Part shown: piece by piece, positions 10,880 through 23,369 of the stretch | Layout: every line of letters begins with the position of its first letter | Position numbering within the stretch: the first letter of the stretch is position 1 | Assembly: GCA_905250025.1 (NCBI GenBank) | Contig: CAJNOJ010000116.1 | Span: forward strand, 245,173-309,172 | Length of the DNA stretch: 64,000 nucleotides | Reading direction: 5' to 3' | DNA from: Adineta ricciae | Lineage: Eukaryota; Rotifera; Eurotatoria; Adinetida; Adinetidae | Notes under the pieces: model-generated | Told to the model about the DNA's origin: nothing | The model's input: only the letters and a program-made list of their open reading frames with translations | Databases searched by the model: none | Translations under genes and position numbers: made by a program

Positions 10880-12778
10880 ATGCTAGGCACAAGAACCATG
10901 TTTTGTGTACGGCAAATGGCACCGACATATAGACACCTCATGCAGGTATATTTCGTCTACCCTCTTAGAAATCTCTCTCATCAATTGTAATGAGACTTTT
11001 TAGCAACCGATCACTGATATGTCTCTGATCAATACGTATCTTCGTCGATGTCTTGCTCAAGTCGTTGTTGAAAAAAAGACGTTCAAACGTGATAAACCAC
11101 ATATCAACATTGGAACAATTGGTCACGTTGATCATGGTAAAACAACTCTAACAGCGGCCATTACTCGAAGTAAGATCAGACGAAGTACGAGCTTGCTCTA
11201 TTGGTTTCTTCGAATAAATAGTTCTCAGCGAAAAAAAACTGGCTAAAGTTAAAAACTACGAAGATATTGACAATGCACCCGAAGAGAAAAAACGTGGTAT
11301 TACCATCAATGCTGCGCATATTGAATATTCAACACCCAACCGCCACTATGGTCATGTTGATTGTCCAGGTCATGCTGATTATATCAAAGTATAAACCGAC
11401 AATTATCAAAGAACAAAATTGACTGGCACTTTTTAGAATATGATCACAGGCTCGTCACAGATGGATGGTGCTATTTTGGTAGTTGCTGCAACCGATGGTG
11501 TCATGCCACAAACACGTGAACATCTTCTCCTTGCTAAACAAGTAAGGACATTTCCATGATGAAAATTTCCATTTTCTCTTCGACTGATTAGATTGGTATT
11601 GAAAAAATTGTTGTTTTTATGAACAAAGCCGACGCAGCTGACAAGGAAATGCTTGAATTAGTAAGCCTACAAGCAAATCTTTCTTCATATCTTTTCAAGA
11701 GTCTGATTGTATTCTAGGTAGAACTTGAATTACGAGAACTATTGACTCAAATTGGCTTCGATGGTGAAAAGACACCCATTATACCCGGCTCAGCTTTATA
11801 TGCACTTGAAGTAGATTTTTGCGAGTTTTGTGTACATGAAAATAAGAAAATATGATTCGATTTCAGGGCCGAGAACCAAGTTTAGGTAAAGACGCAGTTA
11901 TGAAATTGCTTGACGCTGTCGATAGTTATATACCTGTGCCACCGCGAGCCAATGATCAACCATTCTTATTACCTATTGAACATGTTTATTCCATACCAAG
12001 TACGCATCGAAGAATCTAGTATCTTAATTCTTCTCTCGTTAATAGACAAAGGTACAATTGTAACTGGGCGTGTTGAACGTGGTGTTGCGAAGAAAGGCGA
12101 TGCAATTGAAGCTGTTGGCCATAATAAACTCAGCAAGGGAATTATCGGAGGTAAAGTTTTAATTTGTTACTTCGATTAAAATCATTGTCAAAACTGTGTG
12201 CAAGGTTTGGAAATGTTTCACCAAACAGTCGATCAAGCTCAACCAGGTGATCAATTAGGCATTTTATTGAAAAATATTCGAAAAGAAGATATCCGCCGAG
12301 GTGTATTCATTGGCAAACCTGGTTCATTGAAAATGCATAACAAATTTGACTGCCAAGTAAATTAGAGAGTGCAAGATTTGACTGAAATATCGTATTGATT
12401 ATGCATTTGATTAGACATACTTCTTGTCGAAGGAAGAAGGTGGTCGCGAAGAACCGATTCCAAAAGAATTCGCATTGACAATGTATTGTCGAACGTATGA
12501 TATCGGTGCTAAAGGTGTCGTACCCGAAGGTCGAGAAATGATTATGCCTGGTGAAGATGCATCATTAACATTATACTTGAGCAAAAGAATGGTTCGTTTT
12601 TTTTTTGTATATTGCTTTTTATTTATGCGTCGTGATATAATTTTAGGTTTTGGAAAAAGGCGCTCGATTTACACTACGTGATGCGGATAATAAAACAGTT
12701 GGCACTGGTGTTGTAACCAATTTACATGCTGATCCAGCGCCGGAAGAATTGAAGAAATTCTGGAAACGAGCAGCTTAG
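10880..12778 (+). CDS. TUFM: Mitochondrial elongation factor Tu
   Basis: GTPase that delivers aminoacyl-tRNA to the mitochondrial ribosome. Eleven exons join in frame: 10880-10945, 11004-11169, 11222-11388, 11437-11541, 11592-11660, 11718-11810, 11867-11999, 12046-12150, 12205-12356, 12415-12591, 12647-12778, giving 454 aa as in other animals. The first 50 residues are Arg-rich without acidic clusters, fitting a mitochondrial presequence. G1 GHVDHGKT is at residues 62-69; [14 protein letters not shown] (switch I), DCPGHAD (G3) and NKAD (G4) are all intact. Domain II ([16 protein letters not shown]) and domain III ([29 protein letters not shown]) follow. Introns are about 45-60 bp; one donor is GTTCGT (12592). 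A plus-strand AATAAA near 12893 may be the poly(A) signal. Confidence 0.97.
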
Positions 12779-13392
12779 AAACGAAACAATGTTTGTGTTG
12801 TTTTTTTGTAGGATCGTTTTTTTGATTTTGAAGTCTTCGTTTACTCTTGTATCAATCATTTTGAAATACAAATGAATGATGCAATGAATATTAAATAAAC
12901 GTTGCCATGCAAAACTCAGGCCACTGTAACTCAAAAGTTCGTAGAATCGCACAGAACGCTATTGTATCACATGGCATCAGACATACTGTCACTCTAAGAA
13001 TTCATCAATGTGGAAAAAAAGGAACATTCCCATAATCAGATTTTTCTAGTGGGAGTATTTCTCATGTGACTGTCTAGCGAGTCCATCAAGCTGAAGCTTA
13101 GTTAATAATAACTGTGTTTTTGACCGGATATTACAGTCTAAAATAGTTTCATTCATTCCAGCTTGTTATTAAATTATCATGGCATCATTGTATTCTTTTC
13201 CCTTATCAGTCTATATGACGAGTTGTCTCTGAAAAGGAGAAAAAAAAAGAAAGAGAATATGTTGGATAGGTGTTTTCCTCTTTCCTAGTTACCTGCGGCA
13301 TGAAGAAGTCATCGTTAAGGCGTGTTATCAACAAATGGCATGGCATCAAGAAACATTTCTAGCGTTATTCAACATCTTTTACATCTATCGTG
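12779..13392. other. Spacer between EF-Tu and the PLAT gene
   Basis: About 610 bp. It contains the presumed EF-Tu 3' UTR with AATAAA near 12893 and the promoter side of the downstream PLAT gene. No coding exon is visible. Confidence 0.5.
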
Positions 13393-16300
13393 ATGAACTT
13401 CAAATACATTGGAGGTGAAATACCTTGGTCTCTACCATTTGGTGATCATTTCCATTCTGCAGATTCGCAAAAAGGTATCGAACCACAGTCGAGAAACTTC
13501 TCGTTTCTTATTTTGTGTCTTGAATTTAGCAGCTGAACTTGAAATAGTCGCTCGTCGACATGGGTTCGAACAACTTATAACATCGCAAAATCATTCCAAA
13601 TGGTCAAATGCAGGGGTATATTTCACAAATGAACCAATCGATTCGAATCTGAGCGAACATCATCTGACAGGTCTAGTTTCATCTCGCTATGACTTCGTGA
13701 AATGATTTGACGACTGTATAGATTTCAATGATGGCCATAATCATACATTCTGCTACTTATGTTCTGTTAGTCCACATGTACATGAACGAATTCCACCTCG
13801 TGATAAATCTTTGGTATGAATTTCGATTGATGAATTCAATGCTATGTTTATTTTTTCCTTTTGCAAGAGACGGAAACTTATTCCATATAAGAATCCAAAA
13901 GCTAGATTATCATCATCACTGGACCGATTGGATAAACATTCGTCCGCAGACTTAGTCTCATATCGATTTGTCGTGCGAACTGGTAAAGAAAAGAATAGTG
14001 GCACAAGAGCTCAGGTAGAATCTCCCAGAAGATCGATTTAGTTGGATTTTCTTTTCGTTTTTCTCCAGGTATATCTATACATATATGGAACGGAGAAGAA
14101 TTGGTCATGTATTCATCTACATGATCGAGCGAATTCAAATTCTTCGACATCTATAGATGGTTTTCCCAGTGGTTCGAGTCGAACGTTTTGTTTAAAAGGT
14201 CCAGATATTGGACAACTACATCATTTAAATGTCAATGTAATGATTTCAACATGATTGTGTTCGTCAGCTGATTCTTTTGTTTAGCTTGTTGGATCTCGAT
14301 CGGATAAGGAATGGTTTTTGAAAGAAATTGAAGTGACCAACCTAACGAATGGTACGACATGGCTATGTGAATTTAATTGTTGGTTGCCAAAAACTAGTAG
14401 TCAGAAGGTGGATGAAGTCAACTTAAATTCTTCTCCTCGACATAAAGATTCATCTTGTGCAAGTAAGAATTTATAACGTGATGCTACTGGTATATACATA
14501 TATCTATCTATCCAGTTTATATTCTTCAAATCCGTACTGGTGACAAAGCATTTGCAGGTACTGATGCAAATATTTATATCACTATTCATGGCTCCGAGAA
14601 TCGAACGAATCGGCTGCGATTGACGAGTGATCGAGTGAATCTATTCGAACAAAACCAACTAGATACATTTGCAATTGTTGGTGAACATCTCGGAGATTTG
14701 CTTGAAATTAGGTGAGTAAAATCGACGATATCATTTCTCGAATTGAAAAGTCTCCTCTTTCATTCCAGTCTTGAATTAGATAGCAATAAATTTACAAGCG
14801 ATTGGTACATAAAAGAAATGGCGATATGGAAAATCATTCCAAGCAAGGGTGATCATCAATCCCATGCCTACTTCCCGATCAACAATTGGCTCGGAAAGAA
14901 AGTAACAATATTGAAATCCAAACGCGAAACATATCCGCTAATGGACCGACATTTGAAAGGTAATTTCTTGTTTATTTAACTCGATAGTTTTTGATTACCT
15001 TCGTCTTCAGGTCCGATTTGTTACCGAATCCTTGTTAAAACTGGTAAGGCAATGAATGCTGGTACAGATGCAAATGTCTTTTTGATAATCTATGGTCAAA
15101 ATGGTCGAACAGCTGTTCATCAACTTAATAACCGATCAAAAAACGATTTTGAACGAAACACATCATCGGAATTTACGGTAAGAACAGTCAATTCATCATT
15201 AATCTTTTTTATTTAATTGTGTTTATATCCGATTCATCATTATTTTACATAACATTATAGTCGAATCATATTCCGGTTAATGACATTCTTTTTATAGTTA
15301 ACCTTGAGAAGATTTTCTCGACGAATCCTTCGGAGTTAGAATTGCTTAGCATCAGCTAATTGAGAACTAAGCAAATCTATGATAATCGATTTCTAATGTT
15401 TTTTACTATTTATTAGATGAAAACATGTCGAAAAGAAGAGTTTCGATCATTAATCGTAACGATGACATTAAAAAAAGCCCACTGAAGGATCGATTATTAT
15501 CTCTAAGGAATTCTCTTCTATCTGCATACGTAATTGTAATGAATAATGCTCAGATCCTGGAAAAAGAAATTCTTCGACAACATTCTAATCTTTATTTAGA
15601 TTATGGATATTGATATAGGAGGAATACGCCGGATCAAAATCTGGCATGATAATTCTAATCCAAATTCGGCCTGGTTTCTTGATTCGGTACTGATCGAAAA
15701 GCAATATTCGACATGTCAAATCATTTCAGACGTTTATATTCAACGTCTGGAACAAATCAGTAGAGTTATCTATCGTCAAATGGTTGACGGAAGACAAAAA
15801 CGTCACTCGTTTGATCGACAAAACTTAAGAATTAACGATGAAGGATCAAATGATCGATTAGGAAGTGGTCGAGGTATTCTACGTAGTCCCACGACGTATG
15901 ATCGAGCCAGTTTTCAGAAAAAAGTAACTTGGGATGAGCAAAGTATTGGTTCCCAGGATGATTTATATTCATTGGAGTCACAACGTACAAGGTCATTGCA
16001 GAATATAAATGAACAAAAGCATAAAAGCGTTGAATCTTCTCATCGACATGTCCATCCGAATGACTATCAAGTCATCTGGGTATCATCGCATAGCTATAAG
16101 AATGATCACTGGACAATCAAATCAATTGAAGAAGGTGACTCGTTTGATTTAGATCACACGACACGCTCACTGCTACTTTCCGATCGAGCAGTAGTGAACA
16201 ATAAAATGAAACAGCTAACGCGAGAAAATCACGATGAATTCTATGAATTCCAAGCAAATCGCTGGTTAGCTAAAGATAAAGAAGATGGAAAACTTGAAGT

Positions 16301-17642
16301 TTATTTAACGCCAACATCGACTCGTGGATCATCAGTCAAACCCGACGCAAGCATAGATTTGAAAAAGAAACCACCGATCCCATCCAGTCAACGTTTCGAT
16401 ATTCCACGACACAAGTATGATCATACAGGAAAAGACTCGAAACATCTCTCCTCGTCTGATCTTGCACCTGTTGAAAGATCTTCACCAAATATAGCAAACT
16501 CAGCTAATGCAATGAATGATGGCGATGAAGAATTATTAGCGAAACTGACAGGCCAGCCATTGCGCCGTCCTAGTTCGTCGATCGGCTCCTTGTCCCCGCT
16601 GAGCCAAAGTGTCAAATCGCCACGGAATATCGACGAACAACGATCTTCAATGGAAATCTCGCGTAAACCACCGATTCAATCAAGATCCACAGTTTCCTCA
16701 TTGCGATCTTCGAGCCAAAATCTGACTAACGATCGTTCTACTCCGCTGCGTCACTCTCGTAATTCATTAACTCGAACATCTGATGATTCACCAAGTAACG
16801 CTCAATTAACACCTCGATTGAACTCATCATCTAGCTCACGTCTGAAAACATCTTTAAACACGAGTGAAGAATTACTAGCACAATTAACCGAAGAACCAAT
16901 ACCCCGTACTCGAGCATCAGCAGCATTGAATCAACGTAATAAATCACCTCGAAACGAAGATGAACCACCAGACTATTTTCGTTCACTAACTAATTCACAT
17001 CTAAAGTCATCACAGAACAACAACCATCTTTCCACATCGCTACTCGCTAGTCAAGACTCATTTGATAGAAGTGCAAGAGAACGATTGAGGAATTCTCCAA
17101 CAACACTTGTGCCAACATTGCCATCAAATGAACACACGATACCAGCACGACATCACAATGAATTGACTAGTTCAAGAACTAATGATCAAGATCAACTAGC
17201 AAGAATAACAACCTCTGAGTCGGTCTTTCGTCCGCGATCTTCCGCTACGTCATTGTCACCGTTGAGTCAGCGTGAAAAATCAACACGTTCTATTGTTAGT
17301 CCCCTTCATTCTTCAATACATGAACGCGAAGTGTCAACTAGAATACCATCTGGATCATCGAATTATCCTCGAGCATCAATTTCTTCATTATCACCAAGCA
17401 ATCAACTATCAAAACAAGGTCATTCAAACAATGAATCTACGAACGTGTCATCAATAACATCATCGACTAGATCGCTCTTAAGACCCAAATCAGCGCGACG
17501 TTCTAATCCTCTCTCTTCTTCACAAAAATCTATTTTCGGTAAGTTGAAGCACTCTAATATGCATTCTCATTTTCTTATTTATATTAAGATCAAGTATACA
17601 ATTCAGCTTATGGTACGGCAGCAGCATCCGATGATTTTTGAC
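13393..17642 (+). CDS. Triple PLAT-domain protein with long Ser-rich tail (LOXHD1-like)
   Basis: Eleven exons (13393-13474, 13530-13670, 13722-13813, 13868-14014, 14069-14236, 14285-14462, 14516-14711, 14769-14959, 15011-15177, 15600-17538, 17590-17642) give 1117 aa. Three PLAT/LH2 beta-sandwich domains occur at about residues 137-250 (YRFVVRTGKEKNSGTRAQVY), 270-395 (YILQIRTGDKAFAGTDANIY) and 399-480 (CYRILVKTGKAMNAGTDANV, then IKIWHDNSNPNSAWFLDSVL). The TG...GTDANV and HDN...AWFL signatures are those of LOXHD1 and related proteins, which bind membranes or partners. The tail from about 500 on is one 1.9 kb exon rich in Ser, Arg, Asn and Gln, probably disordered, with an internal repeat (EELLAKLTGQPL and EELLAQLTEEPI; SLSPLSQ twice). 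No signal peptide. Start chosen as first ATG after an in-frame stop; exon 2 could begin 3 bp later. The 422 bp intron 9 is odd (see findings). Confidence 0.85.
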
Positions 17643-18906
17643 GGATAGGAATTTTTGTCACGTATCCTATCATCAGATTAATCTTTTCTTATTATAAATA
17701 CATTGTGAATGACAAAATGCATTTGGAATATTTGATGTTTACAGAAGGGCCAAACTGAACTACATTTCTGTTTTATTTACCTTGAGATCTTTTCTTCTTC
17801 TTCTTTTTCTTCTGCTTTAATGCAAGTTTTCATTGTTCGTCTTTTGTTGACATATTATCCATCATCAATTAGTACCTTCGAGCAAAATAAAACAAATAAT
17901 TGTGTATGTACGACGATCAATCTTTCGTCATCTAATACCGTTTGGAAATAGGCAAATGAACCGACAGAGCATTAAATGATACATATCGACTGAGTACAAG
18001 CAGCTGCTAGGCGATCATAAAATCTATTGATCTATCTAGTTATCTGTACGGAAGCTGTGATAATTCAATGAGGCATAGTCACATTCTTGGGTTAATTTGT
18101 TTATCTGGAAAATGTTGAAATTTGACTCTTTGTTGCTAACTGATACGTTTGATATTTAATATGATTAATAATTAGTGAAATAATTTTGTCCTTGTGTGCT
18201 GGTTTTAATCTCGCTAGAAGATTTCAGCTTGAATAGATTTATCGACGAACTACTCACATGTCAGATTCTTAGTAACTTCCGACAAGCTCAATGACATGAT
18301 TAGTTGTCGATCGACATGATCACACAGAAACATTCATCATTGTCATCGCCTTTTCTTATTTTGTTCAGCACTAAAATAAGACCTTGTTGCACTCTTGTCA
18401 ATTGCTTAGACTTGTTACAACGAAACAAGACAATAGCTTTTAGACGAAAGAGAAACAAACGATCGGTAACAACGCATTCAAAACGGATGATAGTCCCGAC
18501 ATTGTAGTTAGTATGACTGACGAATTGTTCCTTATATTGATCATTAGTCAATGTCTTTTTGTTATTTCTACGTTCAATTACTGATGATTTTTCTCTCTCT
18601 CTCTCTGCTCCTCTTTCTTGCTCGATTTGGCTCGCTATTTTTCTCGTTTTTTTCTCTCCTTCTCTTTATCATGTTTCGCATAAAAAAATCATCAGATGAA
18701 CAAGAGAGGAGAAAAAAGGGCGAGTCGCAACTGAAGGGCAACATACATAACGACGGTGTTAATAACGACAACAGACGATTTTCTTCTCCAATCTTTATAT
18801 TTATGTATCTAGTTTTCTTCGGATAAACATGAGTTACACTCTTTTGTCTTTGTTAACTTTTCTTGGCTAACTCTTGAAACGTGATCTCAATGCAGTTCAA
18901 TATTGC
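17643..18906. other. Intergenic region before the neuregulin-like gene
   Basis: About 1.26 kb of AT-rich sequence with a CT run at 18592-18606. The open frame at 18551-18826 runs through this pyrimidine tract and gives a Phe/Leu/Ser string with no domain, so it is not counted as a gene. Confidence 0.5.
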
Positions 18907-21780
18907 ATGTCGAGTATTACAAATAGTTACATACAATTAATCATTCTGATCAGCAGAATTATATTCATACATCAAACAATTGCTGTGAATCAGTGTGATT
19001 TTTCAAGTGCTCCATATCTGCAATCGGCTGCATATAGTCATTCGATTGTCTTACGTGTCCAACCAATTGATTTATTCGAACAAGATTACAAACGAAGTGA
19101 TTCAATTATTCGAAAAGTTCTTGTGCGTGAAGTGATTAAAAGTCCACTGAATTCGTCGTCAGTTGAAAAGCAAGTCAAAACGAATGACATGATAATCATT
19201 CGTATAAATGATAATGATGATGAATATCTTGATAATTCATGTTGGCATCTACTTCGAGTGGGCACTGTCGACGTTATTCTCTTTCTCAATGAGACGAAGA
19301 ACAACGAATTCGATTTACACTATCCACCAGTTGAATCAACACTTCGCGTGCGAGAAAATATTGATGCCGTACTCAATCACGGTGAGTATCTGTTCAATAT
19401 GAAAGTCTTGTCATCTTCGTTGAAAGGAAAGAAAAAGAGGCCGAGAATATTCATAATAAAACTTTCTTCTTAACTATGTTGACTATTTTTCTTTTGCATT
19501 CTAAATTAATTTGATTAGTTCGTATGCAGGTGTTTGAGCAAATGTTCGTTTATTCCTTTTCACTTACATGTACACATAAAGAAAAGAAAAACTAAAACGG
19601 AAATTCCTGATGAGATTGATCGTCGATGCATAAATACAGAGTGACTGCTTATATAAACGTCTTACTATTTCCGTTTCTAGTCAAGGGAAAAAACTAACTA
19701 TTGACAAAGGTAATACGATCAGACTTTAATGACACATATAAGTAGCAATTAACAACTAGCGTAATTTATCAAACTTTTACTTGAAATACTCATCTATGTA
19801 CTCAATCAATCTATCGTCTCTATCACTCGAATGATTTCAGAGAAAGGATAAATGTCCATAGATGTATGTATGTATGTGCGTGTGCTGGGACGGATATGTA
19901 CACGATAACTTCGAAGAATATAGATAGCGACAGTGCATCGTCTATCGAGAACGGGCGATGAGCTGCGTGTGTTTCTCTCTCGTCTTTTCATTCTTCCTTG
20001 ACGAATCTTGCCTATTTGTTTGACATTGGCTATGTTGATTGTTTAGATGAAGTATATAACATGTTACTTTTCAGACTCGTTTGCTTTCCTAGCAGGAGGC
20101 TATATAAAAGACATTGATTCTCACTATGGTTCGGCGTTTTCTCCTTTCGTATACGCTGTTCTAGGAATGTTGTTACTACCACTCTGATTATTATTCATTA
20201 TACTGCAGTTAGAACAGACAGATAGACAGTTATCGTCTGTTCTGACGTTTTCTTTTCTGTATTCTCCTTTGTGCGTCTTTCTAGACCCATATTCACCACA
20301 AGTTCTCATCAAAACTCGTCTCGATAGAGCAATATTATCAAAAGACTATTCTCTCCAGTGCAATTCACGAGGCAATCCGTTGCCTCAATTATTATGGAGT
20401 AAAAAAACGGATATCAACGAAACACTTGAATATTATCCATTATCTAAACAATGCCATCGCTCATGCCGAATTTATTCCATACAATACAAGTAAATTACGG
20501 TTGTTTATATTCTCGTAATTTCATCAGATTATTTCAATGTTTAGATATCAATCAACTCTCTTTTTTCAATCGTTAACACTTGATGATATTGGAACTTATG
20601 TGTGCCGTAAGAGCTCGTTTTCACTTGGTTATTGTCTTCTTATTATTGATATTTGTTTTTAGACGCCGAAAATCCAATGAATCGAACAAGTACCAGTGTT
20701 TATTTGGATATTGATCGAGAATCTTCACATAATCAATTGAATAAAAACTTGACATGTTCGAGTCTGCAAGATTGTCATAATCGCGGTCAATGTATAAGTA
20801 TTAATTATCAATTGAAATGTTTGTATGTATAAGAATTCTTCTCTGTCATGATTTAATGGTTTTGTTTGATTAGATGCGACAGTCAATATTTTGGTGAACG
20901 ATGTGAAACAAATTACGACGATGTTATAAAAAAACAAGATTGTGAGATCATTGACATGAAATTCATCGCACTTTCATTCATTTCGTTCTTTTTTTTTCTT
21001 CTAGCTGCTATTCTCTTATTTAAATCTCGGTTTTTAGCTGGTTTTATTCTTGTTTTAATCGGATTTTGTTTATTATTAATTGTCTTAGTATCGTGGCTCT
21101 TGGCACGAAATAATAAACAACAACGAAATAAATTCAAAAAGAACCTCCCGGAGAAAACCTCTGCAGACAGGCCACTTCTACCATCACCGACTACAACGCC
21201 TGCCAAACAGCAAGAAACCATTATCGTGTCAAATGAAACTAATGGTATCATTCCAATATCATCGTTACCAACCGAACAATCAAAGAAACTGTCTTCATTT
21301 CCTCAAGCAACCATTCGCCTAAGTCCATCACCAACGATTGCGAGCAAAACCATCTCATCACCTTCTCATCCTTCGCCTCCTATTCCAGTACGACGAACAG
21401 TTCCTCAAGGAATCTTAACAAGAGAATCATCAATTGCAACTGATGAAGACGATGAAGACGGTTTGAATAGTTTCTTTCGTCAATATCAAACATTACCACC
21501 TGTACCAACAAAAATCGACGAAGAATACGAAGAACGCTTTTCGATGAGTATGAATACATCTGAAGAGCTCGGTTTAGGCTCATTAATGAATGGATACCAC
21601 ACGACTAATCGTGTGCTTTCACCAGATCACGAAGAGTTTTATCGAACAGGTATAATCAAACCGTTAGATATGGGAAATGAGCCATCACAGCGTTATACAA
21701 AATATGTGTCATCCTATAGTAAATTTGTTTTACCTCGACCAGTCAAATCATCGTCATTATCCGAATATCAACAACGATAA
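18907..21780 (+). CDS. Neuregulin-like Ig-EGF membrane ligand
   Basis: Five exons (18907-19381, 20285-20489, 20545-20606, 20663-20822, 20874-21780) give 602 aa. A hydrophobic signal sequence (residues 4-25) precedes an NTR-like region (NQCDFSSAPYL, SIVLRVQPIDLFEQ, SCWHLLRVGTVDVILFLNET, LHYPPVEST) resembling the N-terminal region of type II neuregulin (GGF). Residues about 165-265 form a C2-type Ig domain (SLQCNSRGNPLPQLLWSK, LTLDDIGTYVCHAEN). An EGF domain follows with six cysteines spaced C-x5-C-x5-C-x8-C-x-C-x8-C (TCSSLQDCHNRGQC, KCLCDSQYFGERCE; last Cys at 311). Two hydrophobic stretches, about 331-350 and 355-378, separated by KSRF, make a membrane anchor or hairpin. The 220-residue cytoplasmic tail is Ser/Pro-rich. 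The architecture predicts an EGFR/ErbB ligand; that is inference. Intron 1 is unusually long (903 bp). Confidence 0.82.
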
Positions 21781-22680
21781 TGAGGTCTCGCGCGTTTTCC
21801 TCTCGTTTTCCTGACGTTGATGCTGTATATACATATTTTATTCATCTAGAACAAATCTGCTCTTCTATATGTCATGTTTTGTTTTTCTTATATTAGGAAA
21901 CAGAATAATTATCGAAGGTTTCGAGTTGTCTGGTGCACAAATTTTGGAATTGATTTTTCTAAATAAAAGACATTCGTTTGCTTAAATCAAATCACTAAAA
22001 ACAAATAGAGATATGTTCGCTTCTTTCAACAATCTCTGTCCGTACAGCGTCTAGAGTGAATGAGTTTACAAAGTTGGATGAAATAAAACACGAGTCTTAT
22101 TGAATTAATTTACATCTAGAACGTTCAATTATGTTGACGATTCAATCGTGAAAAATTGTGCATGGTTATTATTTAGTGCTTTCTTTATCGTCACCGACAA
22201 GTTGTGGTTTATTATCGAGTGATATTGTCTGTTGGTTTTAAGTTGTTTTTAGTCTGAACAGATTCTATTATCGATCCTTTACGCGCACTCATATAAATTT
22301 CGGGAAGACAAACGACTAAAGCAAAGAACGACTCGTTCAATAGCAAATACTTCTGTTTTTCCTAATGTCCTCGAAAATTTTCTTCTTGTTGTTCTTCGTT
22401 TGTCTGATTTTTCCATCCCGGACGCTCACAAACTTGTTCGTTGTTATCGACAAAAGAGAAACGAGAGCCAACAGAAACATGAACGTCTTCTAATCTCTTA
22501 TGAGATGTGACATGAGCTTGTTCTTATCGTCACTACGATCAGATTTTTCTTCTTCTTCTTCTTCTTCTCCTCCTTTTTCGGCATTGTCATTTTTAGCTAT
22601 TTCCCTTCATGTTTTTTTTATGCGTCCGTGTCAATAAATTTTAAATTAACGAGAAAGATGACCGTTATTGTCTCCGTCAC
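21781..22680. other. Intergenic region with a possible small secreted-peptide frame
   Basis: About 900 bp. A TTC repeat runs at about 22548-22568. Apart from a 42-codon frame at 22365-22493, listed separately, nothing looks coding. Confidence 0.5.
22365..22493 (+). CDS. Possible 42-aa small secreted peptide
   Basis: An ATG-initiated frame of 42 codons starting MSSKIFFLLFFVCLIFPSRT, a strong signal-peptide-like start (basic residue, hydrophobic core, then small and polar residues), followed by a short basic segment with a KRE dibasic site and ending NMNVF-stop. It could be a short secreted peptide or a prepropeptide fragment, or the first exon of something larger. The single copy, no amidation Gly and no homologue I recognise make chance a real alternative. 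Confidence 0.25.
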   Translation: MSSKIFFLLFFVCLIFPSRTLTNLFVVIDKRETRANRNMNVF

Positions 22681-23369
22681 ATGTACATTTTCATTGGATT
22701 GACTTATGTTCTATCATCGCTACACATTGCACTCGCTTTGATTAATATCATTGTTGGAATAATCTCACAAAGTCGAGAGTCGGTTTGGATGGCATATAGC
22801 ATCTCACCTCTGTGGAGCGGCTTCTTTGTATGTTAACTAATGTTTGTCATTGTTTTCTTTCAATTATTTTCTTTCAGTTTGCTCTTTGCGGTGCAATCGG
22901 AATGATATGTGCGCGTCAAAAAGGTCTCTACGTGGTAAATGAGAAAATTTCTTCGGTGATGATTCGATTTGTATGAAAAAGTTCACGTCTAATTTAGATT
23001 CTATGCTACGTAGCAACAAGTATCGTCACACTTGTCGTCGATTGTGTTAATATTCAATTGCTACGATTAGGCCTAGTTAATATAATGACGGATGGACAAG
23101 CGTACATGAAAGAACAAAAGGACCGACTTTTATTCGTGGGATTAATTATTTCACTGATTGAATGTTTAACATGTTTATTAAGCATCTCAGTGGGCATACG
23201 CTTATCATTCGATGCTGCAAATAGCAAATTTCGCAAGAAAGAAGGCGCATTTTTTGTCCAAGTCCTATCGGAAAAAGATATTGTCGTTGTTTCTAAACCA
23301 CCATCATCATCAAGACAATCGGGTTCAATTCGTGAATCTTTTCAGTCATTCGCTCGATCATCGACATGA
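22681..23369 (+). CDS. Four-pass membrane protein, unknown family
   Basis: Three exons (22681-22827, 22878-22934, 22998-23369) encode 191 aa. Four hydrophobic segments are visible: LTYVLSSLHIALALINIIVG (about 5-27), SPLWSGFFFALCGAIGMICA (about 42-62), VILCYVATSIVTLVVDCVNI (about 67-88) and LFVGLIISLIECLTCLLSIS (about 111-133). Short loops and a Ser-rich cytosolic C-terminus complete a small tetraspan layout like MS4A, TMEM196 or MARVEL-type proteins. It lacks the CCG motif of true tetraspanins. The ATG at 22681 is the first in frame; an earlier ATG at 22658 is out of frame. The gene is convergent with TFIIE beta. Specific function cannot be assigned. Confidence 0.75.

Noticed and set aside
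17539-17648. Reading the PLAT gene through to a stop at 17648 without the last intron
   Set aside because: A strong GTAAGT donor at 17539 and an AAG acceptor at 17589 give an alternative in-frame end (QVYNSAYGTAAASDDF). The unspliced end is hydrophobic and unlike the Ser-rich tail. Both remain possible.
18551-18826. Plus-strand frame beginning in a CT microsatellite
   Set aside because: The hydrophobic Phe/Leu/Ser string comes from translating a pyrimidine run; no splice context or homologue.
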